52,176 nucleotides of DNA from Flavobacteriales bacterium (GCA_020848295.1 JADLAI010000012.1:1-52176); one strand, 5' to 3'; shown: positions 1-8,855, numbered from the stretch's first letter. Numbers and translations are program-made. Notes: generated by a model from the letters alone, not told the origin.

Positions 1-711
1 ACACACCGGGGTTCATCGTGGCCGGTGCGTAGTTGCCGCCGACCACTGCACTTGGTCCGGTCCATGTGCCGCCTGCGTTCGGCGTGCCACCCAAGGATGA
101 ACTCAACGCAACGGCCACGCCATTGCTACAGACCGAAAGCGTTCCGTTGGTGCCGGCATTCGGCAGCGCATTCTCCGTCACCGTCACCGTGGCCGTCGAG
201 TTCACACAGGGTGCCACACCCGTTACCGTGTAGGTGTACACACCGGGGTTCATCGTGGCCGGTGCGTAGTTGCCGCCGACCACCACACTCGGCCCGGTCC
301 ATGTGCCACCCGCCACCGGGCTTCCGCCAAGTGCTCCAAAGAGGCTGGCCGCTGCGCTATTCGCACATACGGTCAAGGTGCCGTTGGTACCGGCATTGGG
401 GGCCACACTTTCTGATACAGTGACCGTAGCACTGGCGGGCGGACATGGAGCAACGCCAGGTACCGTGTACACGTACGCACCGGGTGTCATGGTAGCCGGG
501 ACGTACATACCACCGACCACGGCACTCGGCCCCGACCAGGTTCCACCAGCCTGCGGGCTACCGCCCAGTCCAGAGATCAGCGCGACAGAGGCACTATTGC
601 TGCAGAGGTCCAAGGTGCCATCCGTTCCTGGGTTCTGCCCACCCGTAGCACTCACAGCGACCGTGGCCGCATCCGTCTGGCATCCATTCCCCACGGTATA
701 GGTATAAGTGC
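1..711 (-). repeat. Tandem 237-bp domain repeats inside the secreted protein gene
   Basis: Bases 1-44 recur almost unchanged at 238-281, and a diverged copy begins near 475, a period of 237 bp or 79 codons. Each unit encodes one beta-sandwich-like module (AGGTWTGPS, VVGGNYAPATM, YTYTV). The strongly conserved 44-bp block surrounded by diverged sequence suggests recombination or gene conversion among units. Confidence 0.75.
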
Positions 712-2038
712 CGAAGGGATCACCGGGAGGAGTGAACGTCCCATCATGCACCGCTCCATTCGGGTCTGTCCACACGCCTCCCAGATCCGGCCCTCCACCA
801 AGGTTGGGGAACAGTGCGACAGCCGGGCTTCCCGGACAAGCGGATAAGACCCCGTTCGTACCCGCGTTCGGCGGGACCGCAGGTGGCTGCACCACCGTGA
901 TAAGGATCGAACTGGAAGCTTCATTCGGGATCGGACAGGAATCATCCGAGGCATGAACCAGGATGTTCGCCGGTGAAAATGTAGGGTCCGGGGTCCAACA
1001 GACCGTACCCACGGCCGGGTTCGTACCGACCACCGCGAACGTGGCCCCTGGCAACAATGCCGCCACATTGGAGGTGAGGGTGATGGCCGTCCCTGGATCG
1101 GTATCCGTGAATGGGATGTCCACGCAGAACGGCAGACCATCGCATACCTCGATCGCGCCGGCACCAACGATAAAGCCACTGGTACTGTTCGTGAGACCTG
1201 TAGTGGTGGGCGGTGTGGTCATACAATTCTGGACCACGAAGAGGAAATCCCGCATCACTGTGCCAATGGGGACACCCAGCCCATCGTAAGTCGTCACCTC
1301 GATCACCACCACGTAATTGCCCGTCACCGTGGGTGTGAAGGCCAGTTGGCCCGTCGCGGGGTCGAGCGTGATACCCGGAATGGGCGCTGCGGCGGTGAAG
1401 CCGGGTTGGTAGCCGATGTTGGTGGGGGCAGGTGCGGCGAACTGCGCCGAGATCAACTGGAACTGCATCGTATTCCCATCGGGATCGGTGATACCCGGAT
1501 TGTACAGGATCGGATCGTTCACACACACGAAGGGAATGCCGGTGTCGGCAATGGTGGGGGACGCATCACAGGTGCCACCCAGGTTGTTCACCGTGGCCTC
1601 CAGGTACATCCCGGAAGTCCCCACCAGGTTCTGCGTCGCATTACGGCAACAAATGTTCCAGGCGATCGTCCAGTCGTTGCAAGGTGAAAGGAAGACCGTT
1701 GTCACGAAGCGGTAATGCCTGATCCCTTGCAGCACACCGCCATTGCATGTGCTCAAGGGTAATGAAGCCGGACACAATTGCGAAACCTCTTCGGTAAGGA
1801 CCAAGGGCAGATTGGCCAACGAGAAGCTGACCCCACAGTCGTTGGTGAGTTGAAGACTTTGTGCGCTCAAAGGGGCTCCCGAACAATCCAGATAGAGATC
1901 GAGCGTGATCTCGAAGAAATTACCCCCGATACAGGTGTAGGTGATACTCCCGCCCGAATAGTGGTCGGCGCGTGCAGCCTGAGGCCACCACATCGCGAGG
2001 GCCAGACAAACGGGGAGAAGGATCCGACCGAAGGGCAT
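1..2038 (-). CDS. Large secreted repeat protein, 3' part cut by window edge
   Basis: The frame is open from an ATG at 2038 to the left edge, giving 679 visible residues and no stop. Residues 1-25 form a signal peptide (cleavage after ARA, before DHYSGGSITYTC). The Cys-rich start of the mature protein resembles the N-terminus of Bacteroidota surface proteins that end in a gliding-motility-associated sorting domain. About residues 170-360 look like cadherin/Ig-type folds. From about residue 370 tandem modules follow, containing NAGTNGTL, LGG-P-AGGTW and a closing YTYTV; the two nearest the edge are spaced exactly 237 bp (79 aa). A T9SS C-terminal domain would be expected beyond the window, but that is inference. 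The gene is divergent from the TonB receptor gene at 2310. Function is probably surface display or adhesion; no catalytic motif is visible. Confidence 0.8.
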   Translation of the reverse strand, partial: MPFGRILLPVCLALAMWWPQAARADHYSGGSITYTCIGGNFFEITLDLYLDCSGAPLSAQSLQLTNDCGVSFSLANLPLVLTEEVSQLCPASLPLSTCNGGVLQGIRHYRFVTTVFLSPCNDWTIAWNICCRNATQNLVGTSGMYLEATVNNLGGTCDASPTIADTGIPFVCVNDPILYNPGITDPDGNTMQFQLISAQFAAPAPTNIGYQPGFTAAAPIPGITLDPATGQLAFTPTVTGNYVVVIEVTTYDGLGVPIGTVMRDFLFVVQNCMTTPPTTTGLTNSTSGFIVGAGAIEVCDGLPFCVDIPFTDTDPGTAITLTSNVAALLPGATFAVVGTNPAVGTVCWTPDPTFSPANILVHASDDSCPIPNEASSSILITVVQPPAVPPNAGTNGVLSACPGSPAVALFPNLGGGPDLGGVWTDPNGAVHDGTFTPPGDPFGTYTYTVGNGCQTDAATVAVSATGGQNPGTDGTLDLCSNSASVALISGLGGSPQAGGTWSGPSAVVGGMYVPATMTPGAYVYTVPGVAPCPPASATVTVSESVAPNAGTNGTLTVCANSAAASLFGALGGSPVAGGTWTGPSVVVGGNYAPATMNPGVYTYTVTGVAPCVNSTATVTVTENALPNAGTNGTLSVCSNGVAVALSSSLGGTPNAGGTWTGPSAVVGGNYAPATMNPGV

Positions 2039-2070
2039 TGAAAGTAATGACGCAACAGCGACCCGGATGG

Positions 2071-2094
2071 TTCGCTGGAAAGCCAGCGAAATTA
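2071..2094 (-). promoter_or_regulatory. Hairpin and possible -7 box upstream of the repeat protein gene
   Basis: A perfect 8-bp inverted repeat (TTCGCTGG, 4-base loop, CCAGCGAA) occupies 2071-2090. On the minus strand TAATTTCG (2094 to 2087) resembles the Bacteroidota -7 element TAnnTTTG and lies 49 bases before the ATG at 2038. No convincing -33 element is seen. Confidence 0.3.
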
Positions 2095-2217
2095 ACGCCA
2101 AAACCGCTGGAGCGCAAGGAGAACCGCCGTTTGATGGACCGAACATTGATCCAGTCGTCCTAGTGATCCCACGGACCAGCCCCACCCCAATGACATACCA
2201 CGTGCGGTCGTGGCGAT

Positions 2218-2225
2218 TATCTTTG
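2218..2225 (+). promoter_or_regulatory. Candidate -7 promoter box TATCTTTG
   Basis: TATCTTTG matches the Bacteroidota primary-sigma -7 consensus TAnnTTTG exactly and lies 85 bases before the ATG at 2310, in the correct orientation for the TonB receptor operon. No TTG -33 element is obvious at the usual spacing. Confidence 0.4.
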
Positions 2226-2309
2226 GCGGCCGCTGTAATTTCTCCTGTTGGCATACCAAGGCCAACGAAAGGGAAGGCTATGGTGGGACCGGACCTTGTT
2301 ACCCCGCCG

Positions 2310-4844
2310 ATGACCAGGACAGTACTCGTTACAGCCATTCTATTCATGCTCGGCCAGGCAGGTCGCGCACAATCGGACACCACACTTGCGCCGGTGGTGC
2401 CTGACACGGGTGCGGTGAACCGCCCACAGCTACCGGTCTTCACCATCACGGCCGATGACCTGGATGCCGAGCTTGGTTCCCAGGACATTTCCGGTATCCT
2501 GCAATCCTCGCGCGATGTGTTCACGGCCGTGGCGGGCTTCAACTTCGGTTCCGCCCGTTTCCGCATCCGGGGCTATGATTCGGAGAACACGCTCGTCACC
2601 ATCAATGGGGTCCTGGTCAACGACCTGGAGACCGGGTGGGCACAGTGGTCGAGCTGGGCGGGCTTGAACGACGTGACGCGCTGGATGCAGGTACGCACGG
2701 GCCTGGGTGCCACGCGCTACAATTTTGGCGGTGTGGGCGGCGCTACGGACATCAATGTGCGTTCGAGCAGCTTGCGGAAGGGGGTCCGAGTATCGTACGC
2801 ATCCACCAACCGCGCCTATCGCAACCGTTTAATGGTGACGGGCTCCACCGGGCTGCTCAAGAACGGCTGGTCCTTCAGCTTCAGTGGATCGCGACGTTGG
2901 GCCGAGGAGGGTTACGTGGAAGGGACCTCCTTCGATGCCTATGCGTACTACCTGAGCGCCGAGCACAAGATCAACGAGAAGCATTCGGTGAGCTTCTCCG
3001 GGTTCGGTGCCCCGATCGTGCAGGGCCGTGCGGGTATTGCCGTTCAAGAGGCATACGATCTGGCCGGCACCAATTACTACAACCCGAACTGGGGCTTCCA
3101 GGATGGTAAGAAGCGCAATTCGCGCATGACATTCGACCATAAGCCCATGCTGATGGCCAGCCATTATTACAAACCCAAGGCCGGAACCGAGTGGAACACC
3201 AGTCTCTTTTACACCTTCGGGCGTGATGGCTCTTCCAGTCTGAACTGGTTCGATGCGAAGGACCCGCGTGCGGATTATTACCGGTACCTGCCCAGTTACT
3301 ACGAGGAAACGAACCCGGACGTTTTCGCGCGCATGCAGGAAGCCTGGCGCAACGACGTGAACGCGCGGCAGATCGATTGGGACCAGTTGTACTTCGCCAA
3401 CGGGAAGAACCTCCACACGGTACACAATGCGAACGGCATTCTCGGGAACGACGTGACCGGGAACCGCAGCAAATACATCGTGCAAGAACAGCGCGCCGAC
3501 CCGAACCGGTTCGGTCTGAACAGTGTGTACAGTGAGGAATTGACCAAGGACCGGCACCTCACCGTCGGCGGCAGTTTCAACCTGCAGCGCACGCACTACT
3601 TCAATACGGTCGACGACCTGTTGGGTGGTGACTATTGGGTGGATATCGACCAATTCGCCGACCGCGATTTCAACGACACGCTCATCTCACAGAACGACCT
3701 GGACCGCCCCAACAAGCTGGTGGAGGTGGGCGACGTGTTCGGCTGGGATTACCACATGAACACCCGACTGGTGAATGTGTTCGGGCAGATGGAGAAGAAA
3801 TGGCAGAAGGTCGAAGGCTACGTCGGCGTATCCATCGCCCAAACGGCGTTCTGGCGCGAAGGCCACATGCGCAATGGTCGGTTCCCAGAGACCTCCAAGG
3901 GGAAAGGGGAAGTGCATGACTTCCTGAACTTCGGCATCAAGGCGGGTGGCCTGTACAAACTCACCGGCCGTCATTTCATCGCCGCGAACGCCGCTTTCCT
4001 CAGCCGTCCGCCCGCGCCGAATGTCTCATACCTCAGTCCCCGTGTACATGATGGTGCCATCCCAGGCCTCACCAGTGAGAAGGTGTACACCGGCGACATC
4101 GGATACGTGGTGCGTTTCCCCCGGATAAAAGGACGCGCGACCCTGTATTACAGCAAGATCTATGACCAGGTCTGGTCGCGTAGTTTCTACCACGACGAGT
4201 ATCTCACCATCGTGAACTACAACATGACCGGGGTGGACCAGGTGAACCGAGGGGTGGAACTCGGCGTAGAGGCCAACCTCACCAGCACCTGGCAGCTCAC
4301 CGCGGTGTATGCCGGTGGCGACTACCGGTATGATTCGCGGCCCACGGCCACCATCACACGCAACAACAGTCCGGAGATCTTCGCATCGGAGCGCACCATC
4401 TACTGGAAGAACTACAAGGTGGGCGGCATGCCCCAGACCGCTGCATCGCTGGGTCTTCGGTACAACGCGCCCAAGTTCTGGTTCATCGGGGTGAACGCGA
4501 ATTGGTTCGACGATATCTACCTGGATCCCAATCCGGACCGCCGGACCGAGCAGGCCGTGGATGCCCTGGTGGTGAGCGACCCCCAGTGGGACGCCCTCCT
4601 GACCCAGGAGAAGTTGGAGGACAACATGACCGTGGATGCCTTCGCCGGGAAATCCTGGATGGTCAAGCGCAAATACCGCATCGCCTTCAACCTCTCGGTG
4701 AGCAACCTGCTCAACAACCAGGATTTCAAGGTGGGTGGCTTCGAGCAATTGCGGTATGACCGCATGGATGTGGGCCGCTTCCCACCCAAATACAGTTACC
4801 TCTTCGGGCGGAACTACTTCGCCATGTTGACCTTCAGCTTCTGA
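2310..4844 (+). CDS. TonB-dependent outer-membrane receptor
   Basis: The 844-aa product should be a gated outer-membrane importer driven by TonB-ExbBD. The frame is open further upstream, but the ATG at 2310 is preferred because it is followed directly by a signal peptide (TRTVLVTAILFMLGQAGRA). A plug domain spans about residues 35-165 (PVFTITADDL, FRIRGYDSENTLVTINGV, ending GGATDINVRSSS); the rest is a barrel of alternating aromatic strands ending in Phe (FAMLTFSF). There is no N-terminal carboxypeptidase-like/SusC extension. Its stop overlaps the start of the DUF5689 lipoprotein gene by one base (TGATG), so the two are probably translationally coupled and act together. The substrate is not readable from the sequence; the neighbouring OB-fold and EEP genes suggest nucleic-acid or phosphate-ester products. 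Confidence 0.88.
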   Translation: MTRTVLVTAILFMLGQAGRAQSDTTLAPVVPDTGAVNRPQLPVFTITADDLDAELGSQDISGILQSSRDVFTAVAGFNFGSARFRIRGYDSENTLVTINGVLVNDLETGWAQWSSWAGLNDVTRWMQVRTGLGATRYNFGGVGGATDINVRSSSLRKGVRVSYASTNRAYRNRLMVTGSTGLLKNGWSFSFSGSRRWAEEGYVEGTSFDAYAYYLSAEHKINEKHSVSFSGFGAPIVQGRAGIAVQEAYDLAGTNYYNPNWGFQDGKKRNSRMTFDHKPMLMASHYYKPKAGTEWNTSLFYTFGRDGSSSLNWFDAKDPRADYYRYLPSYYEETNPDVFARMQEAWRNDVNARQIDWDQLYFANGKNLHTVHNANGILGNDVTGNRSKYIVQEQRADPNRFGLNSVYSEELTKDRHLTVGGSFNLQRTHYFNTVDDLLGGDYWVDIDQFADRDFNDTLISQNDLDRPNKLVEVGDVFGWDYHMNTRLVNVFGQMEKKWQKVEGYVGVSIAQTAFWREGHMRNGRFPETSKGKGEVHDFLNFGIKAGGLYKLTGRHFIAANAAFLSRPPAPNVSYLSPRVHDGAIPGLTSEKVYTGDIGYVVRFPRIKGRATLYYSKIYDQVWSRSFYHDEYLTIVNYNMTGVDQVNRGVELGVEANLTSTWQLTAVYAGGDYRYDSRPTATITRNNSPEIFASERTIYWKNYKVGGMPQTAASLGLRYNAPKFWFIGVNANWFDDIYLDPNPDRRTEQAVDALVVSDPQWDALLTQEKLEDNMTVDAFAGKSWMVKRKYRIAFNLSVSNLLNNQDFKVGGFEQLRYDRMDVGRFPPKYSYLFGRNYFAMLTFSF

Positions 4845-6106
4845 TGCCCATGCAAACCCCAACCGTGAATAACCTACGGACCGCAGTGCTCGCACTGGGC
4901 GTGGCCATTGTGGCCGTTGCCTGCAAAAAGGAATTCGACACACCCCCGGAGCGCACTTTGCCCGAAGGCAGTGTGCTCACCATCGCCCAACTGAAGGCCC
5001 TGTACACCGGCACACGCGTCCACTTCCCGGAGCCGAAGAGCGTGTATGCCGTGGTCACTGCGGATGAGGTGGACGGCAACTTCTACAAGAACATCAGTGT
5101 GCAGGACCGCACTGGAGGGCTTACGTTACGGTTGTTGAACAGCGGTGGCCTGTACATCGGCGACAGCATCCGCATCTATTTGCCCGGCACGGTGCTCGCC
5201 CCCTACAATGGCCTGATGCAACTCGACAGCGTGGATGTGGACAACAACACAGTGAAGCAGGCGACAGGCGTACATGTGGAACCACTGAACGTGAACATCG
5301 GGCAATTGACCGTGGCCGCCATGGACACCCTGCAAAGCCGCCTGATCCGGCTGAACGATGTGGAGTTCACCGATCCCTGCGGCAAGACATGGGCGAACGC
5401 GGTGGCCCAGACCGTGGGCGAGAACAACCTGCGCGATTGCGGGATGAACAACGAGGTGATGGTGCGCACCAGCGGTTATGCGAGCTACGCTGGGGCACCC
5501 CTACCGATCGGCAAGGGATCCATCGTCTGCATTGCGGGGATCTTCGGGACCACCATCCAGCTCAGCAATCGGAGCATGGCCGGTGTGCAGATGAACGGTG
5601 CCCGGTGCGATGGTCAGTCCTGTCCGTTCTTCTTCAAGAACTTCAACGACGGGAGCGTAGGTTCGGGTGGGTGGAGCCAGTGGTCGGACAACAACATCCT
5701 ATGGACCACGAACTCGATCGGTTCGAGCGACAACACACCATACGGCCAGTGCAAGAATTACATCAATAACGCCAATGTCCCGGGGCAAGCGTGGCTCATC
5801 AGTGGGCCCATCAACCTGAGCGCGGCGACCAACCCGCGCCTCAGCTTCATGACCGCTTGCAACTACAACGGAGCGGCGCTGGAGGTGTTGGTGAGCACGG
5901 ACTACAATTCCGGCGACCCGAGCACCGGCACTTGGACAAGCCTGAACCCGACCCTCAGCACGGGGAGCTGGTCCTGGGTCCAGTCCGGGGAATTGGACCT
6001 GAGCGGCTTCGCCAGCGCAAGCACACGGATCGCCTTCAAATACTCCGGCACGAGCAGCGATGGCAAGACCTGGGAGCTCGACAACATCCGGATCAACGTG
6101 GACTGA
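4844..6106 (+). CDS. DUF5689 lipoprotein with choice-of-anchor J domain
   Basis: This 420-aa protein has a type II signal: a hydrophobic stretch ends in AIVAVAC with Cys27 as the predicted lipidated residue, followed by KK. Residues about 45-240 match DUF5689 (VLTIAQLKALYTG, YAVVTADEVDGNFYKN, SVQDRTGGLTLRLL, GDSIRIYLPG), an OB-like fold typically encoded beside TonB receptors in Bacteroidota. Residues about 260-420 resemble a choice-of-anchor J / jelly-roll module (FFFKNFNDGS, GQAWLISGPINLS, KTWELDNIRI). It probably sits on the outer membrane as the partner lipoprotein of the upstream receptor, in the way SusD-like proteins partner SusC. The start at 4844 overlaps the receptor stop; a second ATG at 4850 is equally compatible with the signal peptide. 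Confidence 0.82.
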   Translation: MPMQTPTVNNLRTAVLALGVAIVAVACKKEFDTPPERTLPEGSVLTIAQLKALYTGTRVHFPEPKSVYAVVTADEVDGNFYKNISVQDRTGGLTLRLLNSGGLYIGDSIRIYLPGTVLAPYNGLMQLDSVDVDNNTVKQATGVHVEPLNVNIGQLTVAAMDTLQSRLIRLNDVEFTDPCGKTWANAVAQTVGENNLRDCGMNNEVMVRTSGYASYAGAPLPIGKGSIVCIAGIFGTTIQLSNRSMAGVQMNGARCDGQSCPFFFKNFNDGSVGSGGWSQWSDNNILWTTNSIGSSDNTPYGQCKNYINNANVPGQAWLISGPINLSAATNPRLSFMTACNYNGAALEVLVSTDYNSGDPSTGTWTSLNPTLSTGSWSWVQSGELDLSGFASASTRIAFKYSGTSSDGKTWELDNIRINVD

Positions 6107-6142
6107 CGGCCACGACCACACGAACATCAACACCTAACGCGT

Positions 6143-7480
6143 ATGAAACACATTACCCTCAGCGCCCTGCTCCTGATCGGCATCGGGGCGAACGCACAGA
6201 TCTTCAGCAGCGACCTTGAAAGCTGGACGGACGGCAGCCCCGACGGCTTTGTTGGTGCCAAGACGAACATCCCGACGGACAGCATCTTCCAGGAGAACAC
6301 CAACCCACACGGCGGCAGTAGCGCAGTGAGGCTTCAGTTGAGCACGGGTACCCACAAGCGGTTCACCACCGCCCCCCAGAGCGTGACCGCAGGTGCCACC
6401 TACGACATCACCTTCTGGGTGCGTGGCACGGGGAGCATCCGCACCAGCATCTATGACGGCCGCGCGACCGGTTCGGGATACGCCAGCTATAACGACTATG
6501 TGGTACTTGCCGGTGCCGGTTGGCAGGAAGTGACCCAAAGCGTGACCGCCGAAATGACAACTGCGGATGCCGAGTTCATCTTCTCGGTCCTTTCCACCGC
6601 TGGACCTGATCACATCGTCCTGGATGATGTGAACATCGCCGACGGTGTTGTGGTGCCTCCGACGGATGCCACCATTTACCAGATCCAGTTCACGGAGGAT
6701 GCTTCTGGTAATTCCCCTTTGATGAACACGAACGTGAGCACCTCTGGGATCGTCACGGGCGCCAAGGCAGGAACGGGGTACTTCCTACAGGATGGCGCTG
6801 GTGCATGGAACGGGATCTTCGTGAATGATGCGGTGAACAACCCGGTGCTTGGCGACCTCGTGGAGGTGACCGCGTCGGTGCAGGAGAACTTCAACTACAC
6901 CCGCCTCAATGGGGTGACCGCCTTCGCCGTCCAGAGTTCGGGCAACGCGATCCCTGCACCTGAAGTGCTCAACCCCACCTCGGTCGCGAACGAGCAGTGG
7001 GAGTCCGTACTGGTGACGATCCAGGATGTTCAGTGCATGGAGGCTCCGAACTCCTTCGGCGAATGGCCGATCAGCAACTGGCTGGGCAGCATGCTCGTGG
7101 ACGACCTGCTTTACGCGCATGTGCCAACCGTGGGGGCCTTCTACAATGTCACCGGGCCCACCCAGTACGCCTTCTCCGCCTGGCGTGTCCTGCCACGCGA
7201 TATCAATGATGTGAGCGTGGGGACCAGCGTGATCGAACAAGCCGGGGTCCAGGTAAGTACCTATCCGAATCCGGCGACGGACCTGCTGTACATCGGGTTA
7301 CCGACCGCCGACCGTACCGAACTCCAATTGGTGGATGCGGCTGGCCGCACAGTGATCAACCAGGTCACTGCTTCCGATCGCGCGGTGTTGGAGATCCGCG
7401 ACCTGGCCAACGGGGTGTACATGCTCGCTATTCGTAACGCAACAGGCAGCAACACGGTGCGCGTGTCGATCCAGCACTGA
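6143..7480 (+). CDS. Secreted OB-fold protein with T9SS type A sorting domain
   Basis: 445 aa, with a signal peptide (MKHITLSALLLIGIGANA). Residues about 20-165 resemble a carbohydrate-binding-module-like jelly roll (DLESWTDGSPDGFVG, YDITFWVRG, HIVLDDVNIADG). Residues about 175-355 resemble the OB-fold that precedes the catalytic domain in secreted ExeM/YhcR-type nucleases (GYFLQDGAGAWNGIFVND, VLGDLVEVTASVQE, YTRLNGVTAF). Residues about 370-445 form a T9SS type A domain (STYPNPATDLLYIGL, LANGVYMLAIRN). It follows the DUF5689 gene by 36 bp, so it is likely the third gene of the operon. There is no catalytic nuclease domain here; a separate EEP enzyme is encoded convergently at 7781-8821. A nucleic-acid-binding surface subunit is therefore a plausible role, but this is inference. 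Confidence 0.78.
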   Translation: MKHITLSALLLIGIGANAQIFSSDLESWTDGSPDGFVGAKTNIPTDSIFQENTNPHGGSSAVRLQLSTGTHKRFTTAPQSVTAGATYDITFWVRGTGSIRTSIYDGRATGSGYASYNDYVVLAGAGWQEVTQSVTAEMTTADAEFIFSVLSTAGPDHIVLDDVNIADGVVVPPTDATIYQIQFTEDASGNSPLMNTNVSTSGIVTGAKAGTGYFLQDGAGAWNGIFVNDAVNNPVLGDLVEVTASVQENFNYTRLNGVTAFAVQSSGNAIPAPEVLNPTSVANEQWESVLVTIQDVQCMEAPNSFGEWPISNWLGSMLVDDLLYAHVPTVGAFYNVTGPTQYAFSAWRVLPRDINDVSVGTSVIEQAGVQVSTYPNPATDLLYIGLPTADRTELQLVDAAGRTVINQVTASDRAVLEIRDLANGVYMLAIRNATGSNTVRVSIQH

Positions 7481-7498
7481 TCTGTTGATCGATCTGAG

Positions 7499-7532
7499 AA
7501 GGGGCCGGCCCGCAAGGGTCGGCCCCTTTTTT
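7499..7532 (+). terminator. Rho-independent terminator
   Basis: A strong GC-rich stem (AAGGGGCCG GCCC paired with GGGT CGGCCCCTT) closes on a GCAA tetraloop and is followed by six T. It lies 19 bases after the stop of the OB-fold/T9SS gene. The A-rich other side gives weak T-tract potential for the convergent gene. Nothing further is recognisable between 7533 and 7780. Confidence 0.9.
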
Positions 7533-7780
7533 CGTTCGATCAATATTCCACCGGAACACAGGGGCGACCTTGGCTCCTGTTCTGAACGGATCTTACGTTT
7601 TGGCCTGCCCAACGGCCTGTATCCCTTGATGGACGGGGGTGCGTTGGTCGGGCTTGGGTGACCCGTGCTGTTATTTGCGTGTGTTCGATCGGCTCGGCCA
7701 AGGAACAGGCCGATATCCATGCGCTGACGGAGCGGGCATCGCGTTCTATTGCGCAGCGCACGGACCGGCAGGCTGATACG

Positions 7781-8821
7781 CTACCGCACCTCCTTCACCA
7801 GGATCACGAACACCGGGAAGTGGTCACTGTATCCTTCCTGGTAAGTGTCGCCCACGAAGCTGCGCAGCGGATAGCCCGCGAAGTTGCCTTCGGTCTGGCG
7901 CAGGTAGCCCTCGTTGAAGATGCGCACCCCGTAGTACTTGTAGTCGCCGCCCGCACCGGAGACCAACGCTGGTGAAAGGATGATCTGATCGAAGAGATTC
8001 CACGAATCGCGCCAGGCCAATGTGCCGATCCCTTTCATATACGGGTCATGCATGGCATTGAAGAAGACCTGGCCCACGGCTTTCGTTCGGTCACCTGTCG
8101 CGTTGAGGAACCGAGCTACGCTCACGTTCACTGGATCATCGTTGAGGTCGCCCATGACGAGGATCCGCGCGTCGTGGTCCAAAGCAAGCAGGGAATCGAC
8201 GATGTGGCGTGCAAGTTCGGCTGCGGCTTTGCGTTTCGGTGCTGAACGCTTCTCACCACCACGGCGGGAGGGCCAGTGGCATACGATCACGTGCGTGGTA
8301 TCGCCATCCAGCACCCCGCTCACGAGCAATTGGTCGCGTGTGCGGAAGGCCGTGTCGGGGGTTACCAAGCGGTAGGACTTGTGGTTGTACACCTGGTACC
8401 GGGCGGGATCATGGATCAGGGCCACATCCACCCCACGCCGATCGGGAGAATCCTCGTGTACGATGGCGTAGTGGCGGTCCTTCAATGCATCGGTACGCAC
8501 AAGGTCCTCCACCACGGCCCGGTTCTCCACCTCACAAAGGCCCAGGATCGCCATGCCTTGCGGATGCAGGTCCTTGCCCATCTCGGAGATCACCCGGGCC
8601 ATCCGGTTCAACTTGCTGTAGTACCGCTCACCGTTCCAGAGCTTGTTGCTGTTGGGCAGGAACTCGTGGTCGTCCGTGTTCGGCGAATCGATGGTGTCGT
8701 AGAGATTCTCGATGTTGTAGAAACCGATCAGCGCCGGAACGAATTGCTTCTTCGCCTCCTGCGGCCAGGAGCGCAGGACGAACAGGGCGGAAAGGATCAG
8801 GAGGGCGGTTCTCTTCTTCAT
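7781..8821 (-). CDS. Secreted endonuclease/exonuclease/phosphatase family protein
   Basis: 346 aa when started at the ATG at 8821, chosen because it opens directly into a signal peptide (KKRTALLILSALFVL); a further upstream ATG at 8875 lacks one. EEP superfamily motifs appear in order: FYNIENLYDTID, LGLCEVENR (metal-binding Glu), RRGVDVALIH, VIVCHWPSRRGG, ILVMGDLNDDP, DQIILSP and YSDHFPVF (catalytic His). These are the residues of a metal-dependent phosphodiesterase or phosphomonoesterase of the DNase I fold. Export and the convergent TonB/DUF5689/OB-fold operon fit degradation of extracellular DNA, RNA or other phosphate esters. Substrate preference cannot be read from the sequence. Confidence 0.88.
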   Translation of the reverse strand: MKKRTALLILSALFVLRSWPQEAKKQFVPALIGFYNIENLYDTIDSPNTDDHEFLPNSNKLWNGERYYSKLNRMARVISEMGKDLHPQGMAILGLCEVENRAVVEDLVRTDALKDRHYAIVHEDSPDRRGVDVALIHDPARYQVYNHKSYRLVTPDTAFRTRDQLLVSGVLDGDTTHVIVCHWPSRRGGEKRSAPKRKAAAELARHIVDSLLALDHDARILVMGDLNDDPVNVSVARFLNATGDRTKAVGQVFFNAMHDPYMKGIGTLAWRDSWNLFDQIILSPALVSGAGGDYKYYGVRIFNEGYLRQTEGNFAGYPLRSFVGDTYQEGYSDHFPVFVILVKEVR

Positions 8822-8847
8822 CGTGGCGTTCGCGAATGGACGGGCGC

Positions 8848-8855
8848 CGAAAATA
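8848..8855 (-). promoter_or_regulatory. Candidate -7 box TATTTTCG for the EEP gene
   Basis: On the minus strand TATTTTCG (8855 to 8848) differs from the Bacteroidota -7 consensus TAnnTTTG by one base and lies 26 bases before the ATG at 8821. No clear -33 element. Confidence 0.3.

Noticed and set aside
1-711. Regular repeats that might suggest a CRISPR array
   Set aside because: The period of 237 bp equals a whole number of codons, the frame stays open, and units encode beta-sandwich modules; there are no short spacers or cas genes.
2067-2309. Longer start of the TonB receptor gene
   Set aside because: The extra 81 residues precede a complete signal peptide starting at the ATG at 2310 and have no receptor features.
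2829-3653. A 274-codon minus-strand frame
   Set aside because: Antisense to the TonB receptor, Val/Arg-rich and motif-free.
7658-7975. A 105-codon plus-strand frame in the convergent gap
   Set aside because: Most of it is antisense to the EEP gene and the rest lacks motifs; 7533-7780 shows no supported gene.
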